This document shows, piece after piece, positions 8,549-15,839 of a stretch of 64,000 nt of DNA (positions are counted from its first letter, which is position 1; each line of letters begins with the position of its first letter). The notes under the pieces are model-generated. The model was given only the letters and a program-made list of their open reading frames with translations, made no database searches and was not told where the DNA came from. The stretch is from NCBI GenBank assembly GCA_026417035.1, contig JAOAEA010000005.1, positions 1 through 64,000 of the forward strand, read 5' to 3'. This DNA comes from Burkholderiales bacterium. Lineage in GTDB: Bacteria > Pseudomonadota > Gammaproteobacteria > Burkholderiales > SG8-39. Position numbers and translations under genes: made by a program.

Positions 8549-9844
8549 ATGAGCTACGCCACCACGCTCCTCCAGCGCCTGCGCACCGCCGGCGTGGAGC
8601 CGTCGGATTCCGAGGACGTGAAGCTCAAGAAGCAGCTCCTCATGTTCGCGATGGGGCTGATGACCGCGACGCCGGTGCTCTGGCTCGCGCTCTACTGGAT
8701 GATGGGGCTCGACGTGTCGGCGTCGCTCCCGTTCGGGTACCAGCTCGTGTCGCTCGCGACGCTGATCACGTACCTCGTCACCCTCAACTTCAACTTCTTC
8801 CGGGCCGCGCAGCTGGTCCTGTTCCTGTTCTTCCCGTTCGTGCTGCAGTGGAAGCTCGGCAACTTCATCACCGCGAGCGGGGTCGTCCTGTGGGGGCTGC
8901 TCGCCCCGATCGGCGCGATTCTCCTCTACAGCCCCCGGGAGTCGATCCCGTGGTTCGTCGCCTACGTGGTGCTGATCGCCGCCTCCGCGGCGATCGACTA
9001 CCAGCTCGCGGGCGTCGTGACGGTGCCGGCCATTCCCGAGCGCGCCAGCGTGGTCTTCTTCGCGCTCAATTTCATCGGCATGTCGAGCATCGTCTACTTC
9101 CTGCTCCGCTTCTCCACGGCCGAGCGCGACAAGTCGCAGGCGCACCTCGAGGAGACGCACCGTGCGCTGCAGGCGGAGCAGGAGCGCTCCGAGCGGCTGC
9201 TGCTCAACATCCTGCCCGGCCCGGTCGCCGAGCGGCTGAAGCAGGATGAGGGCACGATCGCCGACGGCTTCGCCGACGTGACGGTGATGTTCGCCGACAT
9301 CGTGAACTTCACGACGATCGCGGAAGGGATGTCCCCCAACCAGATCTTCTCGATGCTGAACAAGGTGTTCTCGTCCTTCGACGCGCTCGCGGAGAAGCAC
9401 GGGCTGGAGAAGATCAAGACGATCGGCGACGCCTACATGGTCGCCGGGGGGCTCGACACCGACGACAGCACCAACTACTCGGAGAAGATCGCCCTGATGG
9501 CGCTCGAGATGCGCGACATGCTCGAGCACGACCTCGGGGTGAACGAGCACCGGCTCCAGATCCGCATGGGCATCGGCACCGGCCCGGTGGTGGCCGGCGT
9601 CGTCGGCAAGAAGAAGTTCATCTACGACCTCTGGGGCGACACGGTCAACCTCGCGAGCCGCATCACCTCGGAGGCGGTCCCGGGGATGATCCAGGTGGAC
9701 GCGACGACCTATCGGCGCCTGCGCGCGAAGTTCGACTTCGACCCGCCCCACACGGTCTACCTCAAGGGCAAGGGTGACACCGTGATCTACCGGATGCGGG
9801 GCCTCAAGTCGGACGAGGCGCCGCGCGCAGCCGCGAGCGGCTGA
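8549..9844 (+). CDS. Membrane-anchored class III adenylate/guanylate cyclase
   Basis: 431 aa from ATG 8549 (MSYATTLLQRL); the ORF track's extra 31 residues look non-native. Residues ~30-185 contain five to six membrane helices, ~190-220 a coiled linker rich in Glu/Gln, and ~228-415 a cyclase homology domain with VTVMFADIVNFTTIAEGM (metal-binding Asp), KTIGDAYMVAGG and YDLWGDTVNLASRI. It would make cAMP (or cGMP) in the cytoplasm in response to a membrane or redox cue. Topology resembles mycobacterial/myxobacterial six-helix cyclases. It sits alone between the pilus cluster and a convergent histidine kinase gene; cAMP control of pili is known elsewhere but is only inferred here. Confidence 0.9.
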   Translation: MSYATTLLQRLRTAGVEPSDSEDVKLKKQLLMFAMGLMTATPVLWLALYWMMGLDVSASLPFGYQLVSLATLITYLVTLNFNFFRAAQLVLFLFFPFVLQWKLGNFITASGVVLWGLLAPIGAILLYSPRESIPWFVAYVVLIAASAAIDYQLAGVVTVPAIPERASVVFFALNFIGMSSIVYFLLRFSTAERDKSQAHLEETHRALQAEQERSERLLLNILPGPVAERLKQDEGTIADGFADVTVMFADIVNFTTIAEGMSPNQIFSMLNKVFSSFDALAEKHGLEKIKTIGDAYMVAGGLDTDDSTNYSEKIALMALEMRDMLEHDLGVNEHRLQIRMGIGTGPVVAGVVGKKKFIYDLWGDTVNLASRITSEAVPGMIQVDATTYRRLRAKFDFDPPHTVYLKGKGDTVIYRMRGLKSDEAPRAAASG

Positions 9845-9859
9845 AGGGCGGACGCGCGC

Positions 9860-11623
9860 TCAGGCGCGCGCGGCTGCCGCCTCCGCGGCGCGCTCCGGAC
9901 GCCGCACCGTCCCGGAGAGTTCGAAGCAGACGCGCCCGGCCTCGTTCGCCGCGAGCCGCAGGCTGAAGCCGGACATCTCCGCCTGCCGGGCGACCTGGTA
10001 GAGGCCGATGCCGTAGCCGGTCTCCGAGGGGACCGGGCCGCGCAGCAGCCCGTGGAGGACCTCGCCCGACACGGGCCGCCCGCTGTCGCAGACCTCGAGC
10101 ACGACGGTGTCCCGCGCCGCGAACGCCGCGGTCACCTTGAGACCCGGGTCGAGCTTGCGCTTGTCGAGCGCGTTCTGCAGCAGGTTCTCCGCGGCGCTGT
10201 CGAATAGCTCCTTCGGCAGCAGGATCTCGGGCTCGATCGTACCGGCGAGGAACTCGACGCCGCGCGGCTGGTAGATCTTCTGCAGCGCCTCCCACCACAC
10301 GGTCGCCTGAACGAAGCGCCCGCTCTCGACCTGCGGACGCTGCAGCTTGTCGAGCGTCTGCTGCAGGCGCTGCGTGACGGTCGGCAGATGCCGCCGGATC
10401 AGGGCCTGGAGCGCCGGCGAGTCGCCGGAGTCCTGCGCCGCGGCGGAGCAGAGGATGTTCAGCGACTGGAGCAGGTTCTTGACGTCGTGCGTCATGCGGG
10501 CGCCCGTCTCGTAGAGCGCCTGCACGTAGGTCTGCTGCTGCAGCTTCATCTCGCGCTGCTTGGCGATGTAGAACTGGCCGAGCAGCTGGCCGAGCAGGTT
10601 GAAGTGCCAGACGAGCGACGGGCTCGGGCGGTGCCGGCTGTAGAGCCGCACGCGCAGCTCGGGGCTCGCGAACTCGACGCTGTGCCGCGAGGTCACCCCG
10701 AAAGAGCCGCCGTCCGCTGCGGTCTTCCACTCGCCGCCCGTCACCCAGGGAAGACGACCGAGACCCTCGCAGGCGAGCCTGAGGAACTCGTCGGGCCGCG
10801 ACTCCGCCCGCGAGAGGTCGGCGAGGAAGTGCAGCCACTGCTCGAACGGCAGGCCGATCGAAAGGAGGTAGCGGGAGAAGAACATCGACAGTCCCGAGAA
10901 CCCGGCGCGCGGGTTCCAGGCGAGGCTCAGGAAGAGCAGCACGCCCGCGATCGTGAGCAGGCTGTAGGTGAGCGCGAACCCGTAGCTCGCGCCCCCCAGC
11001 GTCATGAAGGCGAACGCGCCGAGCACCAGCACGACGAGCAGCAGGAAGATGAGCGTCGAGTAGAAAAAGTCGACGATCTGCGGCTCGGCGATGTCGGACT
11101 CGACGGGCAGCACGAGCATCACCATGAACAGCGCCGGCAGGCCGATCTGCACGAGTGCGACGATCTCGGGCTCGAGGCGGCCGAGGGCGAAGCCGTTGGG
11201 GACGATCCAGAGCAACAGGAGCGAGACGAGGTAGAAGAGCACCAGCAGGTAGAAGACGCGCAGCCACCGCGCCTGGAAGAGGAAGACCTTGCCGCCCACG
11301 AGCCCGGCCAGCACGGACGCCCAGAGCCCGAGCATCCACCAGTTGAGGTAGAAGAGCACCGCGCCGCCGACGACCGCGACGCCGAGCGTCTCGGCGAGCG
11401 TGAGCCTGCGCTGCCCCTGCATGAAGGGCTGCCAGAGCATGAAGAGGCCGAAGTGCGCGAGCATGAGCCCGCGGGCCCAGAAGTCCTGGACGCCGCGCAT
11501 CGCGGCGAAATAGAGGAGCACGAGCATGGCGACGAGGAGCAGGCGCCAATGCCGTGCCGTGAACTGCCGGGATGCCTCGGAAAGGGTCGTCCGCACCGTG
11601 TATGCCCGCTCCCGGGGCGGCAT
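9860..11623 (-). CDS. Multi-pass membrane sensor histidine kinase
   Basis: 587 aa if started at MPPRERAY (11623); in-frame starts at 11671 and 11710 are possible but would reach into the divergent gene's start. About eight hydrophobic helices fill residues ~25-235, then a ~130-aa linker, an unusual H-box around His379 (MTHDVKNLLQSLNIL) and an ATPase domain with an N-box-like stretch (AENLLQNALDK), G1 (DSGRPVSG) and G2 (GYGIGLYQVA). The HDVKN H-box and atypical ATPase resemble PrsK-like and other multi-pass kinases. No response regulator or enhancer-binding protein is adjacent, so the partner is unknown. It lies between the pilus clusters and could feed the sigma-54 promoter at 13.37 kb, but that is speculative. 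Confidence 0.8.
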   Translation of the reverse strand: MPPRERAYTVRTTLSEASRQFTARHWRLLLVAMLVLLYFAAMRGVQDFWARGLMLAHFGLFMLWQPFMQGQRRLTLAETLGVAVVGGAVLFYLNWWMLGLWASVLAGLVGGKVFLFQARWLRVFYLLVLFYLVSLLLLWIVPNGFALGRLEPEIVALVQIGLPALFMVMLVLPVESDIAEPQIVDFFYSTLIFLLLVVLVLGAFAFMTLGGASYGFALTYSLLTIAGVLLFLSLAWNPRAGFSGLSMFFSRYLLSIGLPFEQWLHFLADLSRAESRPDEFLRLACEGLGRLPWVTGGEWKTAADGGSFGVTSRHSVEFASPELRVRLYSRHRPSPSLVWHFNLLGQLLGQFYIAKQREMKLQQQTYVQALYETGARMTHDVKNLLQSLNILCSAAAQDSGDSPALQALIRRHLPTVTQRLQQTLDKLQRPQVESGRFVQATVWWEALQKIYQPRGVEFLAGTIEPEILLPKELFDSAAENLLQNALDKRKLDPGLKVTAAFAARDTVVLEVCDSGRPVSGEVLHGLLRGPVPSETGYGIGLYQVARQAEMSGFSLRLAANEAGRVCFELSGTVRRPERAAEAAAARA

Positions 11624-11681
11624 TCTCCCGCGGAACCGCCGTCCTTGGCGAGGGGGCAGGTTCCGTGCCATTCTTCGCGAG

Positions 11682-12455
11682 GTGAAAACCGCCCGCTTCG
11701 CGAGGACCATCGCCCGCTACACGCTCCTCGAGGCGCTGCGCAACCGCCTCGCGTGGCTCGCGCTCGCGGTCATCGGCGCGGCGCTCGGGGTCGCGGCGTT
11801 CCTGCACCAGGTGACGATCACCGAGTCGCGGGAGGTCGGGGCCGCCGTGGTCGCGGCCATGCTGCGGCTGGCGGCCGCGTTCCTTGTCGTCGCCTTCGTG
11901 GTGACGAGCATGGTCCGCGAGTTCAACGACAAGGTGCTCGAGATCGTCCTCGCCCGCCCCGTCCCCCGGGCGAGCTACCTTCTCGGCAAGTTCGTCGGCT
12001 TCTCGACCGCGGCGCTCGTCCTCGCGGTGGCCTTCGCGGCGCCCTTGGCCCTCTTCGCGCCGGCCGCACGCGTCATGCCATGGGCATTTTCGCTCGGCCT
12101 CGAGCTCGTGCTCATGGTCGCGGTCGGCCTCTTCTGCGTCCTCACCCTCACGAGCGTCGTCGCGGCGCTCGCGGCGGCAGCCGGGTTCTACCTGCTCGCC
12201 CGCTCCATCAGTGCCGCCCTCGTCATCGCCGCCGCGGGCGAAGGCTCCGCGCGCTGGACCGACCGCGTGGCCGACTGGACGGTGAGCGGGATCGCGCGCC
12301 TCGTCCCGGCGCTCGACCAGTGGACGCAGACGGCCTGGCTCGTGGTGGCGCCGCCGGACTGGGCGAACCTCGCCGGCATCGCGGCCCAGGCCGGCGTGTA
12401 CGTGCTGCTGATCGTCGCCGCGGCGCTCTTCGACTTCTACCGCCAGAACTTCTGA
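11682..12455 (+). CDS. ABC-2 type transporter permease
   Basis: 257 aa from GTG 11682 (VKTARFARTIARYTLLEALRN), a typical ABC-2 permease opening with an amphipathic helix before the first membrane span. Six hydrophobic segments are visible, with the short inter-span motif MVREFNDKVLEIVLARPV common to this family. The usual cytoplasmic ATPase gene is not next to it in this window, so the substrate cannot be guessed. Divergent from the histidine kinase (58 bp between starts) and followed at 71 bp by a helical membrane-anchored protein that probably belongs to the same transcript. Confidence 0.8.
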   Translation: MKTARFARTIARYTLLEALRNRLAWLALAVIGAALGVAAFLHQVTITESREVGAAVVAAMLRLAAAFLVVAFVVTSMVREFNDKVLEIVLARPVPRASYLLGKFVGFSTAALVLAVAFAAPLALFAPAARVMPWAFSLGLELVLMVAVGLFCVLTLTSVVAALAAAAGFYLLARSISAALVIAAAGEGSARWTDRVADWTVSGIARLVPALDQWTQTAWLVVAPPDWANLAGIAAQAGVYVLLIVAAALFDFYRQNF

Positions 12456-12526
12456 AGCGCGCACGCGTGCGGGCAACGCGCCGATCCATCCTCGCCCCCG
12501 CTGACTGACCACGACCGCCGCCCGAT

Positions 12527-13276
12527 ATGGCCTTCAGGAGCAAGTTCGCGCGGGACGAGCGGCCGGTGAAGGACGTCCCGGCTTGGGTCCTCGCTTTGCT
12601 CGCGCTCGCGCTCGCCGGGCAGATCGCCGCCTCGCTCCTGCGGCCCGCGCCGTCGGCGTCGGCGCAGGACCTGCCCGCGCCGCCGCCGCAGGCGTTCCTT
12701 CGCCTCGCGAGCCTCGGGGAGCCGATCCCCACGGCCAAGCTGATGATGCTCTACCTGCAGAGCTTCGACTATCAGGCCGGGTCGCGCGTACCTTATCGCG
12801 ACCTCGACTACGAACGCGTCGTCGCCTGGCTCGACCGCATCGTGGATCTCGATCCTGCCGGCCAGTATCCGTTGCTCTCGGCGGCCCGGATCTACGCCGA
12901 AGTGCCGAATCCCGAGAAGCAGCGACGGATGCTCGACTTCGTCTACCGCCGCTACCTCGAAGACCCGAACCGGCGCTGGCCTTGGCTCGCCCACGCGGCC
13001 TACGTCGCGAAGCACCAGCTGAAGGATCTCCCGCTCGCGCGCGAGTACGCCGTAGCGCTGCAAAAGCACACGACGACGCCCGACGCGCCCCTGTGGGTGA
13101 AGACCATGGAGTTTTTCATCCTCGAGGACATGGACGAGCTCGAGGCTGCCAAAATTCTCCTTGGGGGCCTGCTCGCGAGCGGGCAAATTCGGGATGCCCG
13201 CGAGATGGCAATGCTCGAGGCGCGGCTCAAGGATCTCGAAGCGCGGGCCGCGGCCCAGAAGAAGGGCAAACCCTGA
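12527..13276 (+). CDS. Membrane-anchored helical-repeat (TPR-like) protein of unknown function
   Basis: 249 aa. A single N-terminal membrane anchor (~18-38, VPAWVLALLALALAGQIAAS) is followed by a Pro/Ala linker and an all-helical region with spaced Leu/Ala/Tyr residues resembling tetratricopeptide-like repeats (DLDPAGQYPLLSAARIYAEV; PWLAHAAYVAKH). The C-terminus is a charged helix ending KKGKP. I do not recognise a named family. Its position just after the ABC permease suggests a joint role. A strong terminator follows at 13318. Confidence 0.6.
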   Translation: MAFRSKFARDERPVKDVPAWVLALLALALAGQIAASLLRPAPSASAQDLPAPPPQAFLRLASLGEPIPTAKLMMLYLQSFDYQAGSRVPYRDLDYERVVAWLDRIVDLDPAGQYPLLSAARIYAEVPNPEKQRRMLDFVYRRYLEDPNRRWPWLAHAAYVAKHQLKDLPLAREYAVALQKHTTTPDAPLWVKTMEFFILEDMDELEAAKILLGGLLASGQIRDAREMAMLEARLKDLEARAAAQKKGKP

Positions 13277-13317
13277 CGGTTTGTCGGCATTCCGTCGCAA
13301 TCGTCCGTTTCTCGACG

Positions 13318-13347
13318 AAATCACGCCCGCAAGGGCGTGATTTCTTT
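13318..13347 (+). terminator. Strong GCAA-tetraloop terminator before pseudopilin 1
   Basis: Perfect 11-bp stem AAATCACGCCC / GGGCGTGATTT closed by a GCAA (GNRA) loop, with CTTTC after it. Ends the permease/TPR-like transcript and insulates the sigma-54 promoter 20 bp downstream. Confidence 0.8.
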
Positions 13348-13367
13348 CACGGGAGGCCCTTTCCGGC

Positions 13368-13383
13368 TGGCACCGAACTTGCT
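13368..13383 (+). promoter_or_regulatory. Sigma-54 (RpoN) promoter for pseudopilin 1
   Basis: TGGCACCGAACTTGCT matches the -24/-12 consensus TGGCACG-N4-TTGCW with one mismatch, and the GG and GC dinucleotides are exactly 10 nt apart, as sigma-54 requires. The predicted start is near 13394, leaving a ~38-nt leader with an AAGGAG ribosome site before ATG 13432. Major pilin genes are commonly RpoN-dependent, and rpoN itself is in this window. I did not identify the enhancer site. Confidence 0.8.
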
Positions 13384-13431
13384 CGGACGTCGATAGCACC
13401 CGAATACCAAGGGACCAGTAAGGAGTCACCA

Positions 13432-14121
13432 ATGCGCATCAAAGCGGTTTACCCCCGCCAGACCGGTTTCACGCTCGTCGAGATCGCGATCGTGCTCGTG
13501 ATCATCGGCCTGCTCCTCGGCGGGATCCTCAAGGGCCAGGAGATGATCACGCAGGCCCGGATCAAGAACATGGTGAACGACTTCAACGGCGTCACCTCCG
13601 CTTACTTCTCCTACCAGGACCGCTACAAGGCGGTGGCCGGGGATGACGTCAACGCCGACACGCGCTGGACGTCCTTCGGCGCCAAGAAGGGGTCCGGAAA
13701 CGGCATCGTGGGTGGCGCGTACGATCAGTCGCCGCCATCGGATCCTTCCACGATCAACATCACGAGCGCCAGCGAGGGCCAAGAGGCGGTGAACTTCTGG
13801 TGGCACATGCGCCTCGCGGGCTTCATCCCCGGACCGACGTCGGGGCCTGGCGCTGCCACCCAGCCGACCAATGCCGTCGGCGGGCTGACGGGGGTTCAAA
13901 CCGGGGGTCTCGGGCTGACGAGCCTCGTGGTCTGCTCGGCGAACATCCCCGACAAGATCGCGAGCGCGGTGGACACGCAACTCGACGACCAAAAACCGGG
14001 CACCGGCTCCATGCGCGCGATGTTGCAGTCGGGATCGATCTCCGTGACCCCGACCAGCACCACACCGTCGAACTTCGAGGAAACGGGGGCAAACCAGTAC
14101 GTCCTCTGCAAGAGCATCTGA
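13432..14121 (+). CDS. Pseudopilin 1 (type IV pilin-like, GFTLVE) of a tandem triplet
   Basis: 229 aa. Short basic leader then TGFTLVEIAIVLVIIGLLLGG, a textbook class III prepilin cleavage/methylation site with Glu(+5). The helix continues into KGQEMITQARIKNMVNDFNG and an extended soluble domain with YQDRYKAVAGDD, FWWHMRLAGF and a pair of late cysteines (VVCSAN; YVLCKSI) that probably form a C-terminal disulfide loop. Start has AAGGAG seven bases upstream. It has its own sigma-54 promoter and a strong terminator at 14146, so it is likely a mostly monocistronic, highly expressed subunit. Paralogues follow at 14231 and 15134. Whether it forms a fibre or a secretion pseudopilus is not shown. Confidence 0.85.
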   Translation: MRIKAVYPRQTGFTLVEIAIVLVIIGLLLGGILKGQEMITQARIKNMVNDFNGVTSAYFSYQDRYKAVAGDDVNADTRWTSFGAKKGSGNGIVGGAYDQSPPSDPSTINITSASEGQEAVNFWWHMRLAGFIPGPTSGPGAATQPTNAVGGLTGVQTGGLGLTSLVVCSANIPDKIASAVDTQLDDQKPGTGSMRAMLQSGSISVTPTSTTPSNFEETGANQYVLCKSI

Positions 14122-14145
14122 CGCACTTCCCAGTCGGGGTGCGGT

Positions 14146-14172
14146 AAGCCCGCCGGAAGGCGGGCTTTTTTT
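14146..14172 (+). terminator. Strong intrinsic terminator after pseudopilin 1
   Basis: GCCCGCC-GGAA-GGCGGGC stem-loop followed by seven Ts. Classical Rho-independent terminator 25 bp after the stop; partial read-through could still feed pseudopilin 2. Confidence 0.9.
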
Positions 14173-14230
14173 CTCCGGGCGAGACAGCGAACCGGCCGCG
14201 AGAGCCGGGAGCGGGAAAGGAGGCACGGCG

Positions 14231-14926
14231 ATGAGAGTCCTTCCGGTAGGTCCCCGCCGTGAGCGGGGCTTCACCCTGGTCGAGATCGCCATCGTGCTCG
14301 TGATCATCGGCCTGCTCCTCGGCGGGATCCTGAAGGGGCAGGAAATGATCACCCAAGCGCGGATCAAGAACGCGGTCAACGATTTCAACGGCATCACCGC
14401 GGCCTACTTCGCCTACCAGGACCGCTACAAGGCGGTCGCCGGCGACGATCCGAACGGCGGGAGCCGCTGGAACGCCTTCGGCGCCAAGGGCGGCACCGGG
14501 AACGGCCGGATCGGCGGCACCTACAACATGCCGGTCGTGAGCCCGCTCACGCTCGACCCGTCGAAGGACGAAGCGCACGAGGCCCTGAACTTCTGGTGGC
14601 ACATGCGCCTCGCCGGATTCGTCGCGGGCCCGACTTCGGGCAACGGCGCCACCACGCAGCCCAACAACGCGGTGGGCGGGCTGATCGGCGTGCAGACGGG
14701 CGGGCTCGGCCTCCCCGGGCTGATCGTGTGCTCTTCGGGGATCCCCGACAAGATCGCCGCCGCGGTCGACACCCAGCTCGACGACCAGAAGTCGCAGTCC
14801 GGCACGATGCGCGCGATGGAACAGGTCTCGAGCGCCGACGTCGCGACGAACTCCACCCAGGCCGCTGCGGCGTCGTCGTTCCAGGAGACCGGCGCGAAGC
14901 AGTACGTGCTCTGCAAGGCGATCTGA
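14231..14926 (+). CDS. Pseudopilin 2 of the tandem triplet
   Basis: 231 aa, closely similar to pseudopilin 1 along its whole length: leader RRERGFTLVEIAIVLVIIGL, then KGQEMITQARIKNAVNDFNG, YQDRYKAVAGDD, FWWHMRLAGF and the two late cysteines (IVCSSG; YVLCKAI). Good ribosome site (AAAGGAGG) nine bases before the ATG. It differs mainly in the loop after the DRY-like motif and in the segment before the last cysteine, as expected of a duplicated subunit. I see no sigma-54 site upstream; it lies 58 bp after the terminator of copy 1. Confidence 0.85.
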   Translation: MRVLPVGPRRERGFTLVEIAIVLVIIGLLLGGILKGQEMITQARIKNAVNDFNGITAAYFAYQDRYKAVAGDDPNGGSRWNAFGAKGGTGNGRIGGTYNMPVVSPLTLDPSKDEAHEALNFWWHMRLAGFVAGPTSGNGATTQPNNAVGGLIGVQTGGLGLPGLIVCSSGIPDKIAAAVDTQLDDQKSQSGTMRAMEQVSSADVATNSTQAAAASSFQETGAKQYVLCKAI

Positions 14927-15133
14927 CGCCCCCCCCCGCGAGCGCGTACCGGGTGCGGGCCGAGCGAGCGCTCTGCACCTTGGGCCGCCGCCGTCGATCC
15001 TGCGCCGTGATTCCGTCACGAAGCCGCGACGGCGCGGACCCGGGACGCATGGCCCGGGCGTCGTTCTTGCTGGAGCCAGGGGATGGCGGGCCGGGAAAAA
15101 GCCCGCGCGGGCGCCGCGCCGCCCGAAAACAAG

Positions 15134-15832
15134 ATGAAGTTGCCGAAGCTCCTTCCCGGGCTCCGCCGCGAGCGGGGTCTCGCACTCATCGAGATCGCGG
15201 TGACGCTGGTCGTGGTCGCGCTGGTCCTCTCGGGGATCCTCGCGGCCCAGGAACTCATCACCCAGGGCCGGATCAAGGCCGTGGTCGCGGACTTCAACAG
15301 CCTCGCGGCCGCGTATTACGCATACCAGGACCGATACGCCGCTCTGCCCGGCGATGACTCGCACGCCGCGGCCCGGTGGGCCGCCGGGGCCGCGCGCGAC
15401 GGCAATGGCGACGGGTTCATCGCCGGCGGTTACGACGACACGCCCCCGGCCGCGTCGGCCATCGGCACCTTCCCGATCGACGCTACGGCCGGCGAAACGC
15501 TGAACTACTGGTGGCACCTGCGCCTCGCCGGCTTCGTCCCCCGGCCGGCGGGGCTCGCCAGCATGGCGTCGCAGCCCCAGAACGCGTTCGCCGGCGTGAT
15601 CGGCATCCAGATGAACGGCGCGGGCCTCGCCGGACCCACGCTCTGCCAGGCGAACCTTCCCGGGAAGATCGCCGCGGCGGTGGACGGCCAGCTCGACGAC
15701 ACGCGCCCCGCGACGGGCAGGGTGCGCGGCCTCCGGCAGACGGTGACGCCGCAGCCGCTCGCGACGGCCCTGCCGGTGGCCGCCTATCAGGAGGACGGGA
15801 GCTCCGTCTACGTCGTCTGCCGCTCGCAGTGA
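15134..15832 (+). CDS. Pseudopilin 3 of the tandem triplet, divergent processing site
   Basis: 232 aa from ATG 15134 (MKLPKLLPGL); an in-frame ATG at 15083 would add a long Ala/Arg leader and is less likely. Same overall plan as copies 1 and 2: GRIKAVVADFNSLAAAYYAYQDRY, YWWHLRLAGF, and late cysteines TLCQAN and YVVCRSQ. The processing site, however, reads RGLALIEIAVTLVVVALVL instead of GFTLVE: Gly(-1) and Glu(+5) remain but Phe(+1) is Leu and Thr/Val are replaced. It is probably a minor subunit derived from the other two. A weak sigma-54-like element (GGC-N9-TTGCT with correct GG/GC spacing) lies at 15057-15071. It ends 7 bp before the convergent antiporter gene. Confidence 0.75.
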   Translation: MKLPKLLPGLRRERGLALIEIAVTLVVVALVLSGILAAQELITQGRIKAVVADFNSLAAAYYAYQDRYAALPGDDSHAAARWAAGAARDGNGDGFIAGGYDDTPPAASAIGTFPIDATAGETLNYWWHLRLAGFVPRPAGLASMASQPQNAFAGVIGIQMNGAGLAGPTLCQANLPGKIAAAVDGQLDDTRPATGRVRGLRQTVTPQPLATALPVAAYQEDGSSVYVVCRSQ

Positions 15833-15839
15833 GCCCGGC

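Noticed and set aside
15057-15071. Sigma-54 promoter for pseudopilin 3
   Set aside because: GG/GC spacing and TTGCT are right, but the -24 box keeps only GGC; noted in the gene entry and not called as a promoter.
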